Source: Raphanus sativus
Taxonomy: Eukaryota; Streptophyta; Magnoliopsida; Brassicales; Brassicaceae
NCBI RefSeq assembly: GCF_000801105.2
Contig: NC_079512.1
Span: forward strand, 37,465,848-37,529,847
DNA length: 64,000 nucleotides
Direction of reading: 5' to 3'
Shown here piece by piece: positions 37,568 to 48,295 of this stretch; within the stretch, counting starts at the first letter, position 1, and every line of letters begins with the position of its first letter. The translations under genes and the position numbers were made by a program. The notes under the pieces are model-generated. The model did no database searches. It saw nothing but the letters and a program-made list of their open reading frames with translations, and had not been told where the DNA came from.

Positions 37568-38288
37568 TCAAAGAGCTCTGAAACTATCAACTTTATCAAG
37601 CCTGGCGGTACCAGAGCTGGAGGATTCGCCGAGTGGATCAGGAGAGGTTGCAGCTCTAGAAGCTTCTCTTCTCTTCAGAGACGTTGGCAGTCCCGAGATC
37701 TCCTACCAAACAAAAAAAAAATCAAGACTTGGTTTCATAAATGTTAATTAATCGAAAACAAACTAAAATGAGCTTCAAAACAAATTCAAAAATAACAATA
37801 CACCTTCATGAGATGCAACCTCATGTCGGAAGGACGAGTCTGGTTACCGATGCAGGCCATAGCAAACTTGGAATAACTAAACAATACATCAGCTGCAGCT
37901 TGTTTCTTCTCATCAACCTTTAAAGAAGAAAAGAAGAAGAAGAAGATATCCTCATCTCAACGATTTCTCAACGAACGATTAACCCAGAAAAAAAAAAGAA
38001 CAAAGCCAACAACTTTGGTCAAGCAGGAAGATCAAAGAAGCCACACACACAATCTAACAATCCTAAAAGCTCCGATTTTTTTTATGTATAGAGAATATTA
38101 ATAAAGAAAACGAAGAAACTATATAGCTCAGATTCAAAGACGAAAGCTTTTAATAATCTGAAATCGAGAATCCCATCTGAATTTGATATAGTATAAAAAA
38201 ATCGAACCTCGTAATCATCTTTCATCGTGTAAGAAGCGCCGGATTGCTCTCTGTTTATCGTTCCTGCTCTCTCTGATCTTCTGCTCAA
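37568..38288 (-). CDS. Small plant protein of unknown function (At4g35980-like)
   Basis: Three exons: about 38288-38208, 37917-37804 and 37702-37568. The readable protein is SRRSERAGTINREQSGASYT, MKDDYE, then VDEKKQAAADVLFSYSKFAM, ACIGNQTRPSDMRLHLMK, then EISGLPTSLKRREASRAATS and a Ser-rich end finishing KVDSFRAL. The natural start is unclear: the first codon of the SRRSER block is TTG at 38288, with a stop just upstream, so either an ATG was changed to TTG or translation begins at the in-frame ATG at 38225 (88 residues). No domain is recognised. A conserved plant protein is likely because exon boundaries and frame are kept throughout. Confidence 0.72.
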
Positions 38289-38592
38289 GGCCAGCGACGA
38301 CGAGGTGACCTACTTAAGCTAATGTTTGATCAGAGCTCTCGCAGGTTCAATGTTGTTTTGCAAGGATAAAATACAAACTTGTTGTCGGGGATGAAACTTG
38401 AAACTAAACACCACGATGTTTTTAGTACCCTAAAACGACGAGTGCGTAAAAACGGCAGAGCGTGTGAAATACACTTAACGGATCCGGAGAGAAACAAAAC
38501 AGTTGTTCTGTTTGTTTGTCTCCTGTTTAGTTTAGTTCGGTAATAAAATTTGCCGGCGGAGGAGGAGGGGAAGCGATAACGATTCTCCTTCC

Positions 38593-40147
38593 ATGGATCC
38601 CACTTCTTCTTCTCTTAGATGGAGAATCCTTCGGCAAGCTCTTATCAATAGATCTGGTGAATGACTGACTCCCCCTTCCATTAATCCAATTCTCGATCTC
38701 TCTCACGTCCTCGTAAGCTAACGAATCAAATTTTCCAACTCAGATTCTCAAACTGAAGTTGAGATCAAGCGGGTGTCAAGGAAAGCAACTCAAGGATTCA
38801 ACTTGATCCCTTGTCGTCAGGTGGTGGTTGATTCTTGTTCAGAAGAAGACTCTCGGGAAGCATGCGTTTGCTACACAATTCCCATTCCTTCCTCTCCCGA
38901 ACTCTATCTAACGTTAGTTTACTTTTTTAAGTCTCGATCGATCCAATGACACAATCTTTACGGCTGTTTCTATAAGATTTTTCTATGAAAATTTTATTTG
39001 CAGACAAAGAGTGGATAATTGCAGTGATCTCAATGACTTTGAGATCTCTAATCGACACAACATCGATAATACTGGACTTGTCTGTAAGTTATTTTGTTAT
39101 TATGCTCACATTACTTGTGAGTTTTCCCATTTTGATCCTAGTTTGATTTAGGTAGAAATTAATGTGAATAATGTCTCTGTTATGTTCAATATGTTAGATT
39201 TTAGTTACGATTGAGTTGCTTGGATGTGTCAAATGCTATTTTGGACTGTAAATCTCTCATATCGTTGACTTAAGTATAACTGTCATTGTTCTAGGTCAGT
39301 GGCCTTCAGAAGAAGTTCTAGCATACTTTTGCATGTCTCAGCCAGATCGCTTCAGGTTTTCTGTCTTCAGTTTTAAGTTTGCATTCTTATAACTTCTTTT
39401 TTTTTTTTACATTTTATTTGGATCATTGGGAATTGGTGCAGAGGTAAAAGAGTCATTGAGCTTGGATCCGGGTATGGATTAGCCGGTTTAGTTATTGCTG
39501 CTACCACTCAAGCATCACAAGTGGTCATCTCAGATGGAAATCCCCAAGTAGTCAATTGTATCCTTGTGTGTGTGTGTGTGTGTGTGTGTGTATAATGTTT
39601 CTTTAAGATTATTATTTTTTTGGATTCACTGTTGTACTTAACCATCCAGATATTAAGCGTAACATAGAGTCCAACTCCATGGCATTTAGCGACACAAGCG
39701 TAAAAGCCATGGAGTTGCACTGGAACCAGCATGAACTCTCAGAGCTCACCAACATGTTTGACATCATAGTTGCGAGCGATTGGTAGCTTCCCTCACTTTT
39801 TCATTCCTCTTGATTTCAGTTTTTTTTTATTTCTAATCTCTTTGTCTCCTTTTTATTTATTCACCAGTACTTTTTTCAAGGAGTTTCATAAGGACCTTGC
39901 AAGTCTCATCAAGGTGCTCCTCAAAGCCAACGAAACCTCTGAAGCGTTTTTCTTCAGTCCTAAGAGAGGTGACTCTTTAGATAAGTTCCTGAAGGAGATC
40001 GAAGACATTGGTTTAAACTACGTCTTAACCGAAAAATATGATGAACAAGTTTGGAAGCGCCATGAGACGCTTGCGAAAGGAGACGAGTCTTGGCCTAGCT
40101 ATGACAAGAACCACTGTTACCCTTTACTTATTCAAATTACTAATTAA
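38593..40147 (+). CDS. CAMKMT: Calmodulin-lysine N-methyltransferase (CaM KMT)
   Basis: Trimethylates a Lys of calmodulin (Lys115 in the well-studied case). Seven exons with canonical sites: 38593-38656, 38744-38912, 39004-39083, 39295-39355, 39442-39557, 39650-39782, 39868-40147; 300 residues, typical of the plant enzyme. Seen: N-terminal MDPTSSSLRWRILRQAL, SRKATQGFNLIP, a WPSEEVLAYFC block, the class I methyltransferase motif I GKRVIELGSGYGLAGLV, motif II SQVVISDGNPQVV, and post-I region LTNMFDIIVASDC before a Lys/Asp-rich C-terminal half. At4g35987 fits by order. Intron 5 contains a (TG)n run at 39565-39592 that coincides with the break point used in duplication unit 1. Divergent from the small unknown gene by about 300 bp. 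Confidence 0.94.
39565..39592. repeat. (TG)n microsatellite in CaM KMT intron 5
   Basis: About 13 TG units. The near-identical arm of the duplication (29628 onward) starts immediately after this repeat, at TAATGTTTC. Confidence 0.9.
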
Positions 40148-40943
40148 TCATAAATAATTAAAGACTGTTTCATCTTTGCGGCGAATAAACGCAGGTATAG
40201 TCCAATCTTTTCAAGCTTTTTGTTTAACATTCTGTGTAGGTGTTTACTTTAATGGATATAATCCAATATTAAGTGGGTGGATTTGAAAGTTGAAACCTTT
40301 TTTGACTCTATGCAAGATGCTCTTATCTTCCTTTATAGAGAGGTCCGGTCCTCACTACAATTAATATACAAGAGTTAGGCGAAGCCGTTCATCTAAATAT
40401 AAAATATAGAACAATATAAAATAATACTACAAAAGCTAAAGATTCTAGATCAAGTGTACTGCCATTGATGAACGACATCAAGCTACATAAATCAAAGCTT
40501 TTGATCTTCTTACGAACCAAAAGTCATTGTCTTTGTTAGCTGTTTGAACTAATTTAATGGTCCTTTTACTTGGACAGATTGGGACAGACAGTATTTGTAT
40601 ATTGTTAATATATTATTGGCTAAAAATTGTGATTACCCGCCAAATTTGCACGATTATTCAACGTACATTTTCAGACGGCGTCTACTACTACAGAGCACCG
40701 TAATCCGTAAAGACAACATCTTGTCTTAAAAATATCGAAGAAAACTAATAAGAGATAAGAGTTCTAAGGAATAACTATTACTATAACTAATCAGTCTAAA
40801 AACAAATCAATCCGTGGAGTACCACACGAATCAACTCTTTCTTCTGGTCGTCTTTCAGTTGATGATCTTTTGTTTCTCTTAGATGAAAACCTCGAAAGAT
40901 GTTACTATCAAGTATCAAAGCTTTAACGCATACGTTACAGCTA
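40148..40943. other. Intergenic between convergent CaM KMT and thaumatin-like genes
   Basis: No gene is seen. Holds both 3' untranslated regions. Identical by eye to 30185-30980. Confidence 0.6.
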
Positions 40944-42484
40944 TCACCAAACGCGTTGTACCGCCCAGAACGCGACAGCTAAAACACCAGACGAAAACAC
41001 GGTAGAGATAGTTGGCGATGACGCGGAAGAGTAGGTTACGGCTTCGGGCTCAAGTTCTCCTCCCTTCTTTGCACTCTTCACACTGAGACAAATTACATAA
41101 ATACAAAATTATTATGTATGTATATAACAATGGGACCATCTTTGCGATATGAACAAAAGAGCCGTGTCTGGACCGCACATGGGCACAGTTCACCGACGTT
41201 TGAATGAAAAAAAAAAATCTATGCATACAACAGAGAACATTAGATATTTTATTTATTATGCTGATATCATTATTGCTACGGGTGAAAATATGAAAATGTC
41301 GTCTTGTCTCATCATTTCACAAATTGACAAAACAACACGGTGCATTATGACAAACACTTCTCATGATTTTTTTTATACGGTGATTTGACGTCACCTTTCT
41401 TCAAAAACGTTACAAAAGGTGAATAATTCATCTCCAAGACTCCAAAGATCAAAAAAGTTGGAATATTTGAATGTGATATTAAAAAAAAAAAATCGAGACC
41501 GGCTTCAAACAGAATCTGAGCCAAACTTTTTATTTTTTAAAATTGATTTGAACGATCATTGGAGCAAAACTTTTTACTTAGTAATACCAATTTGTTTTCA
41601 AATATTCTTATTCGTGTTTCCACTAGAATAAAACCATAGCTTTTGTAGTAATTTTATATTCTTACAGTATTATAATGTAAACAGAAATACTTTTTCTTAA
41701 ATAGAAATATATATTACCTTGGGTTAGGAGAAGGACAGAAAGTGATGAGGTAATCAGCTCCGGCGCAAGTAAATGTACTAGTCCCGTCGTCGTAAGCGTA
41801 ACTATAAGCTCTCGGACACGCGTTTTTGAAAAACAACGAGTATTCGCTCGGCTTACACGTGTCCGGCGTTCCAAACGCGCCGCTGCAGCAATACTCCGGC
41901 GTCCCAAACGCCTCGCAAGCGCTTTTGCAAGCAACTCCTCCTTCGTTCCCCGTCGTCGCCACTTTCAGCTGAGCAGGACAAGGGCCGTTGAGCTCCGCGA
42001 CGCAGCCTGTGACGGTGCAGTTCCCGGCGGCGCCGCTCGCGTCTCCGCCGCCTTGCGGTACGATCGTCATAGGGATGTTGTAGCCGTCGACGAGGCTGAC
42101 GTCGTAGAAATCGAGACCGCCGGCTCCGTTTAAGGTGAACTCAGCTAGCGTCGCTGGAGGTGCTGCGCCGGATCCGGAGCACTCGACGGCGGAGGAACCG
42201 CAGTCTCCGGTAACGCAGGTGAATTTACCGGTGGTTGAGTCTTGTGTGCAGAGAGTACGGGCCCAAATACGGCCGGACCATGCGGCGGGGATAGGTATGA
42301 CGCGTGTTTCTGTAGGGTTTAAGGAGAATCCGGTGGTGGGTAGAGGAGCGGTTCCTGCGCCGGAGAGAAGGCCAGGCCAGACGGTGTAGCTGCACTGGTT
42401 AACAACGGTGAAAGTGGTGGAGGAAACCCCATGGACTAGAAAAAGAATTATAAAAAGAAAGAGAGAATTTTGAAACCGGCCCAT
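40944..42484 (-). CDS. Thaumatin-like protein (PR-5 family), GPI-anchored type
   Basis: Secreted stress-related protein of the PR-5 fold (At4g36010-like). Exon 1 is 42484-41718, exon 2 is 41082-40944; 301 residues. Seen: signal peptide with LFLFIILFLVHGVSS, start of fold TTFTVVNQCSYTVWPGLLSG, the family signature region WARTLCTQ, GKFTCVTGDCGSSAVECSG, acidic-cleft residues in LDFYDVSLVDGYNIP, and many paired Cys (CCSGAFGTPDTCKPSEYS). Without splicing the frame ends right after CPSPNPR because the AAG|GTAATA donor reads as a stop. Exon 2 adds KKGGELEPEAVTYSSASSPT and a hydrophobic end VFSSGVLAVAFWAV, which looks like a GPI-anchor signal. The gene lies at the right end of the duplication; its 3' two-thirds are repeated at 30981-32257. 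Confidence 0.93.
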
Positions 42485-42623
42485 TAGAGCAGAGAGTCAC
42501 CAGAAATCTCTAAATATATCACTTTTTTGTGTGTTGTGTCGCCCCCGAAGATGAGACTTCCGGTTACTCTGTTTTTCTGCTCTCGTGAGAGATGTTTGAA
42601 GTGTAAATGTGTAGGCTTGGTGG

Positions 42624-42631
42624 TTTATATA
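42624..42631 (-). promoter_or_regulatory. TATA box of the thaumatin-like gene
   Basis: TATATAAA on the minus strand, about 140 bp upstream of the start codon; no better candidate is nearer. The truncated copy at 30981-32257 lacks it. Confidence 0.5.
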
Positions 42632-44745
42632 TTTCGGAAAATATAATTTAGAACCTATAGTGAAAAAGAGAATGGAGAGAGATTGGTTGTGGGGGATTGG
42701 ATCTTTTAAAGGGCTTAAGATATTTTTTAACAAAGGTCGGCTTTCACGTGACTCCATGCTCCCCTTGTCTATGTTAGTCGGCCAATGTGCCGTACATGTT
42801 CACGTTATTGGTATGCATAAAATATGTAAGAAACCATTTTACTTTGAATGATAGGACACATTATTATATCATGTTCGCAATTGTTTTTTTGATCAACTAT
42901 CATGTTCGCAATTGTTTATCTCAGTAATTCGTGCAATATGCCAGTATGGGGTTGCATATGGCTATGATCAGTCTCTTATTGATGTCGGTGATCTACGTAG
43001 AGCTTGTCCTCTTTGATTATCAATAAAGATTAAATTCAAACAATAAATTATATTTTCTAATTTCTTTTTCACTGTGAAGCATAGCAGACACATAACTTGT
43101 TAGTTTGGTGGGTTACCCATCAGTCATCACCTAACATGAGCAGTAGTGCAGTACAACGTTTCGGTGAAGAATTGTCAGGTAACGAACGTATGAATGGCTT
43201 TTTACTAAAAAAATAGTCGAATAGTGACTACAAATATAAGTAGTACTATTGAACAAAAGAGGCGGTGAACAGAAAATGCTAGAAAGAGAAGACGTGGTGT
43301 GTGATGAATGCATCCTTAGATTCCTCTGCCCTCTTTTCTCTTCCAAGGGACACGGCCTTAAGAGTATCTATCTACTAGCCACCCAAATTGTGCTGTGTCC
43401 CTCAGTCCCTGTTAAAAAAAATTATTATGATTATTACAAGATGACAAAACAAATAAAAAAAATATAATGATCTTTTGATTTTTCGTGTCTTTCTCAATTT
43501 TAGTATTCAAACTGGAATATTAGACTGAAAGGTTCAGGAGAGGAATACAATTACTATTTTTATTTTTGAGTTATGTGAAAAAGACATAATGGCTAACGTT
43601 AGATAAGACTTTTGCAAGATTGGTTTTAAAAAGAAAAGAGAAGGTGTTGGGTCAACGACATTCGAAAGCTTTAGTTGTGTGATGGAGAGATATCAACTTG
43701 GTTGGCTCTTGCTTCTTTCGTTGTGACAAGTAATTTATGTTTGTATAGGTAAATATGTTTTAACAATTAGTACAACAACTTGGGTTAGATGTCATGTGTT
43801 TGTCTTACGATACAAATTCATTCAATTGATGAGAACTCGATATTCTTCTCTGCAGTCCAAGCACATATAGCCGAGTGTTTATGGCCTTGCTGTTTGCGTT
43901 TATACTTACGTTTACATTGTAGTATGAGATTAGTGCTTCGTATGAACCTACAACTTGTAGCATCCTAGACAAAATTTGTGTTGATCCTAAAGAGTCATGG
44001 ACTAGATAAGTGCTGCAAAATTATTCGGAATTCATGTCTAGTGGGGATGGTTCTCGTTTTCTGAGAAATGGACTAGATAAGTGCTGCAAAATTATTCGGA
44101 ATTCATGTCTAGTGGGGATGGTTCTCGTTTTCTGAGAACTACCAAAATGTATCGTCAACAATTTTTTACCCTTTTTTTGGTGACATATTAAATAGTATCA
44201 TCAACATTTGATCCAGAACTCTTATAAAACAAGATTTACCAAGACACACGGCACTGGATCCTTCAATAAACAACCGATGTGAATTGATGAGTGGGGATTT
44301 GGTTTATTTGATCCAATCATCAAACGATTTGAAGACAATTGGACATGGCTAATGTTTAACCAAGTCAAGTTTTTTTTTTGCGAGTGTACTCTAAGCTAAA
44401 CAATGATAATTAGATTGTGTGGGACAAGAAAAGGCGACCAACCAAACTTGGGTTTCACTTTCAGTTCATCCCGTACAAAGAAAGCAATAAACTGAAACAA
44501 AAAGGACAAAACACGAAACTCAAAAGTGACATAAGCAAATAAAGATCAAAAAGGACAACATCCATATCAGAAACCAAATCTAGCTAGGATTGTATAATAA
44601 TGGTAGTACTTAAAAACTCAAAAAGAAAACACAAAAAAGGACCAGGCGAATTCATCATTCCCATCAGCAAAAGATATAAAACGAAAACGAAGAGTAAATA
44701 TACTCAAATTCATATTCATCTTATTGTTTGTTGAATAGGAAGTAA
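42632..44745. other. Intergenic between thaumatin-like gene and cold-shock protein
   Basis: No gene is recognised. It contains a 71-bp perfect tandem repeat at 43997-44138 and, near 44580-44745, the 3' untranslated region of the cold-shock protein gene. Confidence 0.55.
43997..44138. repeat. 71-bp perfect tandem duplication
   Basis: Two identical units, 43997-44067 and 44068-44138, each starting ATGGACTAGATAAGTGCTGC. No frame or hairpin explains them. Confidence 0.9.
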
Positions 44746-45594
44746 TCAAGCAACAGAACACTCCCTTGCAAAGTGACCACTTTCACCGCACTTGTAGCAC
44801 TCGCTACCACCTCCACCAGCCCTCCTACCGCCACCACCGCTTCCTCTCCTGTCACAATCACGAGCCATATGACCAGCACCACCGCACTCATAACAACCAC
44901 CAGAGCTTCTACCTCCTCCTCCTCCACCACTTCCTCTCCTGTCACAATCACGAGCAATGTGACCAGCACCACCACACTCGTAACAACCACCACCAGACTG
45001 TCTCTTGCTCGGACAATCTCTAGCCATGTGACCAGTTCCGCCACACGTATAGCAAGTTCCAACGGCGCCGCTGCTTACACGCTCACCACCAGACTTCTTA
45101 ACACAATCCCTAGCCATGTGACCAGTGTCACCGCAAGTGTAGCACCCATCTCCACGTCCTCCACGTTCACCGCCGCCGCTTGGTTTCTGAAGGCAATCCC
45201 TAGCCAAGTGACCAGTATCACCACAAGTGTAACACTCCCCTCGCTCGCCGCTGCAATCCTTGGCGACATGACCAGCCTTGCCGCAGTTGTAACAACCGCC
45301 GCCGCGACCACCGGTTCTCCCGCGAGAGCTGGTCTCCTTCTTTTTGAGAGGAGCTCCGCCGGGAGCGGTGACCTCGACGGCTTTGGTCTTGCCGTCGGTT
45401 CCCTGAGCGATCTCGAACTCGACCAGATCGTCGACGGCTAGGCTCCTGTAGCCTTCGGAGACGATGGAGGACTGGTGGACGAAAAGCTCCTCGCTGTCAT
45501 CGTCGGGGGTGATGAAACCGTATCCCTTGGAATCGCTGAACCAATTCACCTTCCCGGTAAATCTCACCGCCGCCGATTGAGTCTCTAACGCCAT
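44746..45594 (-). CDS. CSP1: Cold-shock-domain, zinc-knuckle RNA-binding protein (CSDP1/CSP1)
   Basis: RNA chaperone that melts nucleic-acid structure and helps cold adaptation and growth. A single exon encodes 282 residues starting [14 protein letters not shown]. The cold-shock domain occupies residues about 8-78 with RNP1 GYGFITPDD and RNP2-like LFVHQSSI. After a Gly/Arg-rich linker come seven CCHC zinc knuckles ([98 protein letters not shown]) separated by Gly-rich RGG-like stretches. Seven knuckles and order match Arabidopsis At4g36020. The reading frame is open for 61 codons further upstream, but that part overlaps the TATA box and leader, so the internal ATG at 45594 is the start. The long antisense open frame at 44773-45441 is a composition artefact. 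Confidence 0.96.
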   Translation of the reverse strand: MALETQSAAVRFTGKVNWFSDSKGYGFITPDDDSEELFVHQSSIVSEGYRSLAVDDLVEFEIAQGTDGKTKAVEVTAPGGAPLKKKETSSRGRTGGRGGGCYNCGKAGHVAKDCSGERGECYTCGDTGHLARDCLQKPSGGGERGGRGDGCYTCGDTGHMARDCVKKSGGERVSSGAVGTCYTCGGTGHMARDCPSKRQSGGGCYECGGAGHIARDCDRRGSGGGGGGRSSGGCYECGGAGHMARDCDRRGSGGGGRRAGGGGSECYKCGESGHFARECSVA

Positions 45595-45648
45595 CTGAGT
45601 AATTAGGGTTTCTGATGATGGGGTTCGTGACGGCGTGTTTTGTGTATG

Positions 45649-45654
45649 TATATA
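45649..45654 (-). promoter_or_regulatory. TATA box of the cold-shock protein gene
   Basis: TATATA on the minus strand 55 bp upstream of the ATG, implying a very short leader of about 25 bases. Confidence 0.5.
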
Positions 45655-45867
45655 TAGAGAGGAAGTGGTCTCTTTATGATGTTTTAGAGAGCCGACACCT
45701 CGAAAGAAGATGTTAATTAGACAGGAAAACCCTAATGGCTCTCTATCTTCGTCGTTATCGAGTGTGCACGCGTCCACCTTTGCTCTTAATCGTGACCCTT
45801 CGTTTTTAAACTAAATCTTTTAATGATTTGGTTGGGTATAAGGTTGGGCCTTTAGTGGACTTATATA

Positions 45868-47178
45868 TCTATACTATTAAAGTACAAGCACATTTGGATT
45901 TTTTACTAAACATGCCCTTTCTTTAACTCACATTGCTTATTTCATTAAGGGCAATCAAGTAATATTAATAACATATCTATATTGGGTCATTTTTTTTATC
46001 CAGCCCACTCCCCATATCAGATCTTTTTTGGGTCATTTGGGCCGATCAAGAAATCATATCCAATTCTTATTTTTTCCTCCAAGTTCAAATAATTTATTTT
46101 CAACCATTCTTAATATTTTGTGTAGTGAAAAAAAAATAATCACTTAACTATTATGTTTTTTTCTTTTTAATATAACTTAAGCATTCATAAAAAATTTTGA
46201 ATTTTTTCATTGAAAAGTATAAATCTTTATTAAGAGTATATAATTTTTTATCTAAAAAATTAACAACATAATAAAATTAAGTTATACCAACTTAGTTCAT
46301 TAAAAATAAACTTTAATTTTCTAAACATAAATATTCATTAGACCTGAACATTCGGGTACCCATTCGGATACGGATCGGTTTTTTCGGGTATCAGGTTTTT
46401 CGGGTTTTGAAATTAAACTCCATTCAGATATTATAAAATTTTGGGTCGGGTTCGAGTCGGGTCTTTCCGGGTGAGTTCGGTTCTCATGCATAAGAACATG
46501 AAAATAACCAAATAACCAAAGTATCTAAAACGGGTTTGGTTATTTGTACTCAAAGTAACCAAAGTATCCAATTCAGTTCAAATTTTTGTATCCAAATTAC
46601 TCAAAAGTAACCAAAAATAACCAAAAATATCCAATATATACAGTTTTTTTGGATAAACTTTTATCCAAACTATCATATTTTATCCAAAAATACTCAAAAG
46701 TATTGAAAATAACTACTATATTTAACTTATAATATTAATTTAAAATATTAAAATAATTATAAATATAATTATAACATAGATTTTTAGATATATATTCACA
46801 TTTCAGATATCTTCGGGTACTCATTCGGTTCTCGGTTCGGGTCGGGTTCGGGACCGGTTCTTCGGATATAGCAATTTAGAACTCATTCGGATATTTACCC
46901 CGGGTCTGATCGGATTTGGAACCCTGATTTTCGGGTCGGTTTCAAGTTGGTTCTTCGGATCCGGATATTGTGCTCAGGCCTATACTCATTTGAAATGAAA
47001 CACGATAAAGAAAAATAAAAGGCTTAAGTCTTTTATAAAAAAAACAAATATATGAAAATATGACATTTACTAAATATTTGTCAATTTTAAAAAAAATAAA
47101 GGAAAATAAATCCGCGCTGTAATTAAAAAAAATAAAGGAAAATAAACCCGCGCTTTGAAAGCGCGGGTCAAAATCTAG
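45868..47178 (+). mobile_element. Non-autonomous Helitron, copy 1
   Basis: Begins TCTATACTATTAAAGTAC after an A (45867) and ends with a perfect 10-bp-stem hairpin CCCGCGCTTTGAAAGCGCGGG (about 47147-47167) followed 7 bp later by CTAG (47175-47178) and then T. These are the TC...CTRR ends, hairpin and A/T target of Helitrons. No Rep/helicase is encoded. A second imperfect hairpin-like CCGCGCTG occurs at about 47112. An hAT-like MITE is nested inside at 46339-46981. Confidence 0.88.
46339..46981. mobile_element. hAT-like MITE nested in Helitron copy 1
   Basis: About 640 bp of ATTCGGGT-rich, non-coding DNA. The ends form an imperfect inverted pair: TAGACCTGAACATTCGGG at the left, and AGGCCTGAGCACAATATCC as reverse complement of the right. 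Flanked by an 8-bp near-duplication ATATTCAT (46331-46338) and ATACTCAT (46982-46989). Same TAGRCCT-type start as the element in MCA1 intron 1. Confidence 0.65.
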
Positions 47179-47648
47179 TCTATCTTATTAAAACAGAAAC
47201 ATTATGTTGGACCTAACATTTATTTTGTAAGTTTTTAAATTAAATACACTTTTATACTTTATAGTTAAACCTACATTAAATCACTAATGTTCTTTTCTTT
47301 ATATTACTATCCATGTTTCCAAACAATATACTTATTTCTTTATACTATTATCAATGTTTCCAAACGATACAATAATTAATCTTAGTTATTTTATATCCAT
47401 CATTTTCTCTTTAAAATTTTGTAGAAACGTCATAATTTCATAAATTACAAAAATAATGAATTTTAAAATTTGGATTATAAGACTACAAATTATGAAAAAT
47501 ATTACAATTTCAATCAAATTAGATTACATATCGGTCATCCATCAGTTCAATCGGTTAGTCTCGGGTTTAGTGACTTTTTAATATAAATATTTTAAAAAAA
47601 CTAAATTGAATTGTTAGATCTCCGGATTAACCGGTATAATCACAATCA
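47179..47648 (+). mobile_element. Helitron copy 2a, 3'-truncated
   Basis: Starts TCTATCTTATTAAAACAGAA directly after the CTAG end of copy 1, with no base between. It matches the first part of copy 2b almost exactly but stops at CACAATCA, where copy 2b begins. It has no 3' hairpin. Confidence 0.8.
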
Positions 47649-48295
47649 TCTATCTTATTAAAACAGAAACATTATGTTGGACCTAACATTTATTTTGTAA
47701 GTTTTTAAATTAAATACACTTTTATACTTTATAGTTAAACCTACATTAAATCACTAATGTTCTTTTCTTTATATTACTATCCATGTTTCCAAACAATATA
47801 CTTATTTCTTTATACTATTATCAATGTTTCCAAACAATATATTTTATATACTACTATCAATGTTTCCAAACGATACAATAATTAATCTTAGTTATTTTAT
47901 ATCCATCATTTTCTCTTTAAAATTTTGTAGAAACGTCATAATTTCATAAATTACAAAATAATGAATTTTAAAATTTGGATTATAAGACTACAAATTATGA
48001 AAATATTACAATTTCAATCAAATTAGATTACATATCGGTCATCCATCAGTTCAATCGGTTAGTCTCGGGTTTTAGTGACTTTTTAATATAAATATTTTAA
48101 AAAACTAAATTGAATTGTTAGATCTCCGGATTAACCGGTATAATCACAATCGGGTTGAATTTAAAAACACTGATTTAAATACAAAAATATTTTAAATACA
48201 CACTCTTTAAAAGTTAACAAAATATTTGTTACGTTATTAGTGAAATTTTTCATCGTAAAATATTCCGCGCTTCCAAAGCGCGGATCAAGATCTAG
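47649..48295 (+). mobile_element. Helitron copy 2b, complete ends
   Basis: Starts TCTATCTTATTAAAACAGAA after an A and ends with hairpin TCCGCGCTTCCAAAGCGCGGA (48264-48284) and CTAG at 48292-48295, followed by T. Non-coding. Relative to 2a it has an insertion of about 35 bp that is a local repeat of the TCAATGTTTCCAAAC motif. Confidence 0.85.

Noticed and set aside
44773..45441. 222-codon Thr/Ser-rich open frame antisense to the cold-shock protein
   Set aside because: It is the mirror of Gly/Cys-rich repeat codons in the real gene; composition explains the lack of stops.
45595..45777. 61-residue N-terminal extension of the cold-shock protein
   Set aside because: It would run through the TATA box and leader; the family starts with the short MALETQ-type N-terminus right before the cold-shock domain.
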